From Rhizobium sp. BT03 (lineage in GTDB: Bacteria; Pseudomonadota; Alphaproteobacteria; Rhizobiales; Rhizobiaceae), in the NCBI RefSeq assembly GCF_030053155.1, contig NZ_CP125644.1, positions 262,236 to 326,235 on the forward strand: DNA of 64,000 nucleotides, given 5' to 3'. Of the stretch, positions 57,719 through 64,000 are shown piece after piece. The notes under the pieces are model-generated. The model saw only the letters and a program-made list of their open reading frames with translations, was not told the DNA's origin and made no database searches. A program made the translations under genes and the position numbers. Each line of letters begins with the position of its first letter. Position 1 is the stretch's first letter.

Positions 57719-59125
57719 GTGAAGCAGTCTACCCTGCTCATCGGTGGCGAAACTGTCGCCACGACCCATCATGCGCCGGTCGCCAATCCATCGAACGGCG
57801 AAATCGTCGGCTATATGCCGCTTGCCGGGGAAGCCGATCTCGACCAAGCCGTTGCCGCCGCCGCCGCGGCTTTCAAAAGCTGGTCGCAGACCTCGAATGA
57901 AGAACGCGCCGCGGCCTGCCGGGCCATTGCCGAGAAGATCGCCGAGCACGCCGAAGAACTGGCGCAGATCCTGACCCGCGAACAGGGAAAGCCGCTTAAC
58001 GGCCTCGGCTCACGCTTCGAAATCGGCGGCGCGCTCGCCTGGACGCGGCATACGGCCGAAATCGACCTGCCGGTCGAAATCCTGCAGGACGACAATGAGG
58101 GCCGTGTCGAGCTGCATCGCAAGCCGATCGGCGTCGTCGGCTCGATCACGCCGTGGAACTGGCCTGTCATGATCGCCTGCTGGCACATCATGCCGGCGGT
58201 GCGCGCCGGCAATACCGTCGTCATCAAGCCGTCGCCCCTGACGCCGCTTTCGACCATCCGCCTCGTCGAGATCATCAACGAGGTGCTGCCGGCCGGCGTC
58301 GTCAATGTGATCACCGGCGAAAACAGCATTGGTGCTGCCCTTTCCGCCCATCCGGGCATTGCCAAGATGACCTTCACCGGCTCGACCGAGACCGGCAAGA
58401 AGATCATGGCCTCGGCGGTGGCCACCCTGAAGCGGCTGACGCTGGAGCTCGGCGGCAACGATGCCGGCATCGTGCTGCCCGACGTCAATCCGAAGAGCAT
58501 CGCCGAGGGCCTGTTCTGGGGCGCCTTCATCAACAACGGCCAGACCTGCGCAGCGCTGAAGCGCCTCTACGTGCATGACAGCATCTATGAGGAGGTCTGC
58601 GCCGCACTTGCCGATTATGCCGGCAAGATCGCTATCGGCGACGGCCTGGATGAGGCAAGCATCCTCGGCCCGGTGCAGAACGAATTGCAGTTCAACAAGG
58701 TACGCGATCTCGTCGACGATGCGCGCGCCCATGGCGGCCGTATCCTGACCGGCGGCGCGCCGCTGGACCGGCCCGGCTATTTCTACCCGATCACGCTCGT
58801 CGCCGATGTCGACCACGGCGTCCGGCTGGTCGACGAGGAGCAGTTCGGTCCGGCTTTGCCGATCATCCGCTATAGCGATCTCGACGAGGTGATCGCCCGC
58901 GCCAACCAGAATCCGGCCGGCCTCGGCGGCTCGGTCTGGTCGGCCGATGTCGAGAAGGCCAAGCGCTATGCGATGCAGCTCGAATGCGGTTCGGTCTGGA
59001 TCAACAAACACGGCGCGATCCAGCCGAACGCGCCCTTCGGCGGCGTCAAACAATCCGGCATCGGCGTCGAATTCGGCGCCGAAGGGCTGAAGGAATTCAC
59101 GACGATCCAGACGGTGCTGAGCTGA
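57719..59125 (+). CDS. NAD(P)-dependent aldehyde dehydrogenase
   Basis: A 468-residue enzyme of the ALDH superfamily. The oxyanion Asn (TPWNWPVMIACWHIMPAVRAGNTVVIKPS), general base Glu (LELGGND), nucleophile Cys (INNGQTCAALKR) and the C-terminal motif (FGPALPIIRYSDLDE) are intact. It starts at GTG behind GGGAGGAG. It is 3 bp from the GMC dehydrogenase gene; together they would oxidise an alcohol to the acid by way of the aldehyde. The substrate is unknown. Confidence 0.9.
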   Translation: MKQSTLLIGGETVATTHHAPVANPSNGEIVGYMPLAGEADLDQAVAAAAAAFKSWSQTSNEERAAACRAIAEKIAEHAEELAQILTREQGKPLNGLGSRFEIGGALAWTRHTAEIDLPVEILQDDNEGRVELHRKPIGVVGSITPWNWPVMIACWHIMPAVRAGNTVVIKPSPLTPLSTIRLVEIINEVLPAGVVNVITGENSIGAALSAHPGIAKMTFTGSTETGKKIMASAVATLKRLTLELGGNDAGIVLPDVNPKSIAEGLFWGAFINNGQTCAALKRLYVHDSIYEEVCAALADYAGKIAIGDGLDEASILGPVQNELQFNKVRDLVDDARAHGGRILTGGAPLDRPGYFYPITLVADVDHGVRLVDEEQFGPALPIIRYSDLDEVIARANQNPAGLGGSVWSADVEKAKRYAMQLECGSVWINKHGAIQPNAPFGGVKQSGIGVEFGAEGLKEFTTIQTVLS

Positions 59126-59128
59126 ACC

Positions 59129-60724
59129 ATGACGACTTACGATTACATCATCGTCGGAGGCGGATCCTCGGGCTGCGTGCTGGCCAACCGCCTGTCGGAA
59201 AACCCGGCGCACAAAGTGCTGCTGATCGAGTCCGGCCGCCGCGACGCCGATCCATGGATCCATATCCCCGCCACCTTCTTCAAGGTGCTAGGCAAGGGGA
59301 TCGATATCCATCCCTATGCATCGAACCCCGACAAGGGGCTGAACGGCCGGCCGAGCATCGTGCCGCAGGGCAATGTGCTTGGCGGCGGCAGCTCGGTCAA
59401 TGCGATGATCTATATTCGCGGCCATCGCAACGACTACGATACCTGGTCGCAGATGGGCTGCCAGGGCTGGTCCTATCACGACGTGCTCCCGGCCTTCCGC
59501 TCGCTGGAAAGCAACGAGCGGCTGAACGGCCAGTTCCATGGCAGGAACGGCGGCCTGCATGTCTCCGATCCGCGCCACCGGCATCCGCTGAGCGAGGCCT
59601 TCGTCAAGGCGGCGACCGAGATCGGCATTCCTCATAATGACGATTTCAACGGCGCCGATCAGGCCGGTGTCGGCTTCTATCAGAGCACCACCCATGGCGG
59701 CCGGCGCTGGAGTTCGGCCCAGGCTTTCCTGCGCGAAGCGGAAAAGCGGCCGAACCTCACCGTGCTGACGGAGCGCAAGGTGGCGCGCGTCCTGTTCGAG
59801 GGTCAGAGGGCGGCCGGCGTCGAACTGCTCGACGGCACCACTTTCAAGGCGTCGCGCGAAATCGCGCTCACATCGGGCGCCATCGCCACGCCGAAGATCC
59901 TGCAATTGTCCGGTATCGGCGACGGGGCGCATCTTTCTTCGCTCGGCATCGAGGTCGTCGCCGACCTGCCTGGCGTCGGCGCCAACTATCAGGATCATCT
60001 CGAAGTGCCGGTGCAAGGCGAAACGCACGAACCGATCTCGATCCTCGGCCATGACAGGGGCCTGCGCGCCGCCGGCCACATGCTGCGTTACCTGACGTCG
60101 CATCGTGGGCTGCTGTCGTCCAATGTCGTCGAATGCGGCGGCTTCGTCGATACCGCAGGCACCGGCCAGCCGGATGTGCAGTTCCATGTGTTGCCCGTGC
60201 TGATCGGTTTCGTCGACCGCGAACCGGAGCCCGGCCATGGCCTCAGCATCGGGCCGTGCTACCTCCGGCCGCGGTCGCGCGGCTGGATCAGGCTGAAGAG
60301 CGCCGATCCCAGGGAGCAGACGGATTTCAACGCCAACCTGCTCTCCGATCCCGCCGATATCGAAACCCTGGTGCGCGGCGTCGAGACCGCGATCCGCATC
60401 CTCGATGCGCCGGCCCTTGCCAAACTGGTCAAGCGCCGTGTGCTGCCGAAGCCCGGCGTCGAAAAGGATCCGGAGGCGCTCCGCGATTACATCAGGCAGT
60501 CGGCCAAGACTGTGTTTCATCCGGCGGGCACGGCGCGCATGGGCCGCGCCGACGATCGCATGGCCGTCGTCGGACCCGACCTCAAGGTGCGCGGCGTCGA
60601 GGGGCTGCGCGTTTGCGACGCCTCGGTGATGCCGACGCTGGTCTCGGGCAACACCAACGCACCGACGATGATGATCGCGGCAAAGGCCGCAGCATTCATG
60701 ACAGGAAAGGCGATTTCCGGCTGA
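59129..60724 (+). CDS. GMC-family FAD alcohol dehydrogenase (choline dehydrogenase-like)
   Basis: A 531-residue flavoprotein. The FAD loop (YIIVGGGSSGCVLANRLSENP), the GMC signatures (NVLGGGSSVNAMIYIRGHRNDYDTW; TSGAIATPKILQLSGIG) and the C-terminal catalytic His region (FHPAGTARMG; NTNAPTMMIAAKAA) are present. It is related to choline dehydrogenase and to polyethylene-glycol or other alcohol dehydrogenases. It starts 3 bp after the aldehyde dehydrogenase gene. A non-choline alcohol is likely because no betaine-specific genes are beside it. Confidence 0.9.
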   Translation: MTTYDYIIVGGGSSGCVLANRLSENPAHKVLLIESGRRDADPWIHIPATFFKVLGKGIDIHPYASNPDKGLNGRPSIVPQGNVLGGGSSVNAMIYIRGHRNDYDTWSQMGCQGWSYHDVLPAFRSLESNERLNGQFHGRNGGLHVSDPRHRHPLSEAFVKAATEIGIPHNDDFNGADQAGVGFYQSTTHGGRRWSSAQAFLREAEKRPNLTVLTERKVARVLFEGQRAAGVELLDGTTFKASREIALTSGAIATPKILQLSGIGDGAHLSSLGIEVVADLPGVGANYQDHLEVPVQGETHEPISILGHDRGLRAAGHMLRYLTSHRGLLSSNVVECGGFVDTAGTGQPDVQFHVLPVLIGFVDREPEPGHGLSIGPCYLRPRSRGWIRLKSADPREQTDFNANLLSDPADIETLVRGVETAIRILDAPALAKLVKRRVLPKPGVEKDPEALRDYIRQSAKTVFHPAGTARMGRADDRMAVVGPDLKVRGVEGLRVCDASVMPTLVSGNTNAPTMMIAAKAAAFMTGKAISG

Positions 60725-60781
60725 GCCCGGCATCGCCCATCGCACTACCCCGTGGGGAGCGGGCAACAACTGGAGGAGACA

Positions 60782-62035
60782 ATGCCTATCAATCCAAAAG
60801 GGCTGGCCATCGGCCTGCTGCTGACGCTCGTTTCGGCGTTCAGCGCCCATGCCGCCGCATCCTGCGGCGACAATAGCGGCAAGCCGGCGACCGGCGAACC
60901 GATCGTGATCGGCGCCATCACCGGCAAAACCGGACCGGACGATTTCTCGAATTCGACCCGGGCCGCCAAGGCCTATTTCGACTGCCTGAACGCCAATGGC
61001 GGCATCAAGGGACGGCCGGTCGAATATCTGGTCGAGGACGACCAGTGGAATCCCGAGACCGCCGCGCAGCTTGCCGCCAAACTCGTCAATGACGAGAAGG
61101 CCGTGCTGATGGTCGGCAATTCGAGCTTCGTCGAATGCGGCGCCAATGCCGATTTCTACAAGAAGTCAGGCATTCTCGTCGTCGCCGGCGTCGGCGTTCC
61201 CCGCGAATGCTTCTTCGCGGCAAATTACGCGCCCACCAATGCCGGTCCGCGCGTCTCGATGCTCGGCGCCATGGGCTATGCGCTCGATCATCTGAACGCG
61301 AAGTCGGTGGTCTGCATCGGCCCGAACATCCCGAACGTCGGCACCTGGTCCTGCGACGGGATCATCCAGCTCGCCAAGGAAAAGGGCCTGAAGGCCGAGA
61401 CGATCCTGATGGACCCCGGCACCGCGGATTCCACATCGACCATCCTGCAGGCGGCGGCTTCCAAGCCCGACGTGATCATCCTCGGCCTGCCCAAGGGCGT
61501 GACGGTGCCGCTGCTGACCGCCGCCGAGGAGCAGGGGCTGAACCAGAGCATCAAGTTCCTGAGCGCCGCCTCTGCCTATGATCTCTCCGTGCCCGGCACG
61601 ATCGGCGCCGGCTGGGATGGCAATTTCATCGTCAACATGGAGTTCAACGATCTCGAAGCGACGACGCCCGACAATCAGAACTGGCTCGCCGTCATGGATC
61701 AGTACGGCCAGAAATCCGATCCGCGCGATACCTTCGCCCAGGCCGGCTATCTCGCGGCAAGGATCGCCGAAACGGCGCTGATGACGCTCGATCCCGCCAA
61801 TATCAACCGCGAAACCGCATCGGCGGCCGTGCGTGGGATCAAGAGCTTCAAGAGCGATATCTTCTGCGCCCCCTGGTACTTCGGCGACGGCCAGACCCGC
61901 CACAACGCCAATTCGACGACGCGCATGGCGGTCAGCGAAGGCGGCAAGTGGAAAGTCGTCTCCGACTGCGCGCCATCGCCGGATCCCGAGTTGAAGGACA
62001 TCCGCGCCTTCGAAAAGTCCGCCGGCCTCAACTGA
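60782..62035 (+). CDS. Branched-chain amino-acid-type (Liv) ABC binding protein
   Basis: A 417-residue family-6 periplasmic binding protein. A signal peptide (GLAIGLLLTLVSAFSAHAAA) is followed by PIVIGAITGKTGPDDFSNSTRAAKAYFDCLNANGGIKGRPVEYLVEDDQWNPETAAQLAAKLV. GGAGGAG lies before the ATG at 60782. Several Cys residues in the mature part could form disulfides. Liv-type binders in catabolic operons often take aromatic or alcohol-derived acids; here the ligand is probably the substrate of the adjacent GMC/aldehyde dehydrogenases. Confidence 0.9.
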   Translation: MPINPKGLAIGLLLTLVSAFSAHAAASCGDNSGKPATGEPIVIGAITGKTGPDDFSNSTRAAKAYFDCLNANGGIKGRPVEYLVEDDQWNPETAAQLAAKLVNDEKAVLMVGNSSFVECGANADFYKKSGILVVAGVGVPRECFFAANYAPTNAGPRVSMLGAMGYALDHLNAKSVVCIGPNIPNVGTWSCDGIIQLAKEKGLKAETILMDPGTADSTSTILQAAASKPDVIILGLPKGVTVPLLTAAEEQGLNQSIKFLSAASAYDLSVPGTIGAGWDGNFIVNMEFNDLEATTPDNQNWLAVMDQYGQKSDPRDTFAQAGYLAARIAETALMTLDPANINRETASAAVRGIKSFKSDIFCAPWYFGDGQTRHNANSTTRMAVSEGGKWKVVSDCAPSPDPELKDIRAFEKSAGLN

Positions 62036-62051
62036 GCCTGCGTCTGCCATC

Positions 62052-62080
62052 GTGCTCCGCGGCGTTACCCCGCGGGGCAC
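62052..62080 (+). other. Intercistronic hairpin after the Liv binding-protein gene
   Basis: An 11-bp stem with one G-T pair joins 62052-62062 (GTGCTCCGCGG) and 62070-62080 (CCGCGGGGCAC) in the 68-bp gap before the permease gene. Like the stems at 12686 and 43951, it follows a binding-protein gene. Confidence 0.55.
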
Positions 62081-62103
62081 GATAAGTCCCAGAGGATCGG
62101 CCT

Positions 62104-62970
62104 ATGAACATTCTTCCTTTCATCATATCGGGGCTCGGGATCGGCGCCGTCTATGCCTTGTCGGGCGTCGGCCTCGTCGTGCTGTTTCGGGCGACCGGCG
62201 TTCTCAATTTCGCTTTCGGCGCCTTCGGCGCGATCGGCGCGCATTGCGCCTGGCAGCTGCTCGAGTGGAAGATGCCGCTCGCCGTCGCCATTCTTGCCGC
62301 CGTTGCCGTCTCGACGGCGATCAGTTTTCTCTATGGGCGGATCTTCGCGCCGATGCTATCGCATCGCGATACCGTCGTGCGTGCCGTCGGCACGCTGGCG
62401 CCGGCGCTCGTGCTGATCGCCGTGATGGGTGTCATCTGGGGCGAGCTTCCGCGCCGCCTGCAGTTTCCGACCGACCAGATGTTCGTGTCGCTCTTTGCCG
62501 TGCGCCTGACCTATACCCGTATCATCGCTCTTCTTCTTGCCGTCGCCATGGTCGTCGCGATCACCTTGCTGCTTTCCCGCACGCGGCTCGGCCTCGACAT
62601 GCGCGCGCTGGCCAACGACCGTGATCTCAGCGCCGTGCTCGGCGTTCGCGTCCTCCATACCGAGACGGCCGCCTGGATCATCACCGGCATCTTCTCCGGC
62701 CTCGCCGGCCTGCTGCTTGCCGATCTCGTGCGGCTGCAGGGCACATTCCTGACGCTGCTGGTCATCCCGGCCATTGCCGCGGCGATCCTCGGCCAGCTGC
62801 GCTCGCTCTGGGAGACGGCCGCCGCCGGCATCCTGATCGGCATTGCCGAGGCGGCGCTGACGCCCCTTGCCTGGATATCGCCCTATCGCGCCGCCGCACC
62901 CTTCATCATCGCGCTTGCCGCCGTCACGATCCTGGGAGGCACGGCGAAGGCCGCGTTGAAAGACCGATGA
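62104..62970 (+). CDS. livH: Branched-chain amino-acid-type ABC permease (LivH-like)
   Basis: A 288-residue inner-membrane permease. The start (NILPFIISGLGIGAVYALSGVGLVVLFRATGVLNFAFGAFGAIGAH) is typical of LivH, and TRLGLDMRALANDRDLSAVLGVRVLHTETAAWIITGIFSGLAGLLLADL is the conserved cytoplasmic loop. It overlaps the LivM-like gene by 4 bp (ATGA). It forms the channel with that protein. Confidence 0.92.
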   Translation: MNILPFIISGLGIGAVYALSGVGLVVLFRATGVLNFAFGAFGAIGAHCAWQLLEWKMPLAVAILAAVAVSTAISFLYGRIFAPMLSHRDTVVRAVGTLAPALVLIAVMGVIWGELPRRLQFPTDQMFVSLFAVRLTYTRIIALLLAVAMVVAITLLLSRTRLGLDMRALANDRDLSAVLGVRVLHTETAAWIITGIFSGLAGLLLADLVRLQGTFLTLLVIPAIAAAILGQLRSLWETAAAGILIGIAEAALTPLAWISPYRAAAPFIIALAAVTILGGTAKAALKDR

Positions 62971-64000
62971 GCGTTCAGCCGCAAACTATCGCCTCCAACG
63001 CCGAAGGCCTGTCGATGATGCGCCTGCCGAAGCAGCTTCTGCATGTTCCCGTGACGATGGCGATCTTCGCGGCCGTGGTCGCCTTTCTCGCCAATTCCTT
63101 CTGGCTTTCGGCGGCAACCTCGGCCGTCGCGCTGTCATTGTCGGTGGCCGGCCTTGCCATTCTCTACGGCCAGCTCGGCCTGGTTTCGCTCTGCCAGTTC
63201 GCCCTCGTCGGCGTCGGCGGCTGGGTGACGCTGCGCATCGGCCATGCCTTCCATCCGCCCTTCGAAGTGAGCCTGCTTGCCGGCGGCATCGTCGCCTCCG
63301 CGGTCGGGCTCGCCTTCGGCGTGCCGGCGCTCAGGCTGCGCGGTCTCTATCTCGCGCTCGTCACCCTCATGCTCGCGGGCGCCTTCCAGATCGTCATCAG
63401 CGCCTGGGGTTTTCCCGATGGCGGCCCCGGTTTTCTCGGCAGGGCCGACGGTTCGGGGCGCGAGATGCTGGCAAGACCTGTAGTGGCCGACGGCGAGGTT
63501 GCCTATTTCCTCTATGTCTGCGTGGCGGCGGCAATCGGCCTTTCGATCGCGCAATGGCACAAGCTCGCGCGTCCCGGCAGGGCCTGGGCGCTGATCCGCA
63601 AGGGCGAGACCGTCGCGGTCGCGAGCGGCGTCAACGTGCTGGTCTACAAGGCCTGGGCCTTTGCGCTCAGCGGCCTGCTCGCAGGCCTTGCCGGCGGGCT
63701 GCTGGCCGGCAATGTCGGCCAGCTCGACGGGCGCGCCTTCGGCGCCTTCGAAAGCCTCAATCTCTTCGCGCTCGCGATCGTCGGCGGTGTCTTCAACTGG
63801 TATGGAGCCCTGATTGCCGGCCTGCTGCTGCGGGCGGTGCCGGCGCTGCTCACCGATCTCGGCATCGACGGCTACGTCACGATCGGCATTTTCGGCATAG
63901 CGCTGTTCCATGCGCTGGCGACCGCGCCGGCCGGCATTGCCGGGCAGATCGCGGCATTGATCGCCCGTCTGAACGGCGGCCTATCGAAGGGGAGGGGACG
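62967..64000 (+). CDS. livM: Branched-chain amino-acid-type ABC permease (LivM-like), 5' part
   Basis: The frame is open from the ATG at 62967 to the end of the window (about 344 codons), so the gene continues beyond it. An N-terminal extension precedes the usual LivM body (LSVAGLAILYGQLGLVSLCQFALVGVGGWVTL; GLYLALVTLMLAGAFQIVIS; GVNVLVYKAWAFALSGLLAGLAGGLLAG; FESLNLFALAIVGGVFNWYGALIAGLLL). The length already exceeds many LivM proteins, so it may be fused to a LivG ATPase or end shortly; this cannot be decided here. Confidence 0.9.
   Translation, partial: MSVQPQTIASNAEGLSMMRLPKQLLHVPVTMAIFAAVVAFLANSFWLSAATSAVALSLSVAGLAILYGQLGLVSLCQFALVGVGGWVTLRIGHAFHPPFEVSLLAGGIVASAVGLAFGVPALRLRGLYLALVTLMLAGAFQIVISAWGFPDGGPGFLGRADGSGREMLARPVVADGEVAYFLYVCVAAAIGLSIAQWHKLARPGRAWALIRKGETVAVASGVNVLVYKAWAFALSGLLAGLAGGLLAGNVGQLDGRAFGAFESLNLFALAIVGGVFNWYGALIAGLLLRAVPALLTDLGIDGYVTIGIFGIALFHALATAPAGIAGQIAALIARLNGGLSKGRG

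Noticed and set aside
59288..60850. 520-residue minus-strand frame opposite the GMC dehydrogenase
   Set aside because: Antisense to an enzyme with all GMC signatures; the translation is low-complexity and unrecognisable.

Overview
The window is high-GC, densely coded DNA that looks like a member of the Rhizobiaceae, most likely the Rhizobium leguminosarum/etli group. I infer this from the ABC transporter content, the GlxA/CdhR-type regulators, a close match by memory to the known Rhizobium biuret hydrolase, and short palindromic intergenic repeats typical of these genomes. I cannot tell whether it is chromosome or plasmid. I see no tRNA, rRNA, CRISPR array, insertion sequence or replication gene.

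Layout. 1-3.1 kb: end of an L-idonate 5-dehydrogenase, a LacI repressor and a divergent SMP-30 lactonase (sugar-acid use). 3.4-6.0 kb: a vWA membrane protein translationally coupled to an ECF sigma factor. 6.3-22 kb: one long minus-strand operon for gamma-butyrobetaine/carnitine breakdown to glycine betaine (BKACE, carnitine dehydrogenase-thioesterase fusion, acyl-CoA dehydrogenase, CoA ligase, CaiD, Dpp-type ABC transporter, CocE-type hydrolase), with a divergent CdhR-like regulator. 22-35 kb: LysR/DMT pair, formaldehyde dehydrogenase, an orphan amino-acid binding protein, a GGDEF-EAL protein, a GlxA-type regulator, an orphan betaine-binding protein and an OYE-type N-demethylase, plausibly the continuation of quaternary-amine catabolism. 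34.6-42.2 kb: a BMP-type ABC transporter operon carrying biuret hydrolase, a paralogous cysteine hydrolase (candidate triuret hydrolase) and a cupin, preceded by a recognisable sigma-54 promoter and a GntR regulator. 42.2-45.5 kb: nrt-type nitrate transporter with a second sigma-54 promoter and a structured leader. 45.8-55.4 kb: an FMN 2-hydroxyacid oxidase and a BMP transporter operon with an 8-oxoguanine-type deaminase, a GST-like protein and a Rieske oxygenase split over two genes, resembling the NdmC/NdmE arrangement of methylxanthine demethylases. 55.5-64 kb: a degenerate acylphosphatase, a HpaR-like MarR protein, and a FeaR-like regulator followed by aldehyde dehydrogenase, GMC dehydrogenase and a Liv-type transporter that runs off the end.

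Taken together, much of the window is a scavenging region for small nitrogen compounds (carnitine, betaine, biuret/triuret, nitrate, oxidised or methylated purines). The two sigma-54 promoters tie the biuret and nitrate operons to nitrogen limitation. N-demethylation steps would release formaldehyde, for which a formaldehyde dehydrogenase gene is present. The least explained system is the split Rieske oxygenase/GST/deaminase/BMP transporter operon at 47.2-55.4 kb.
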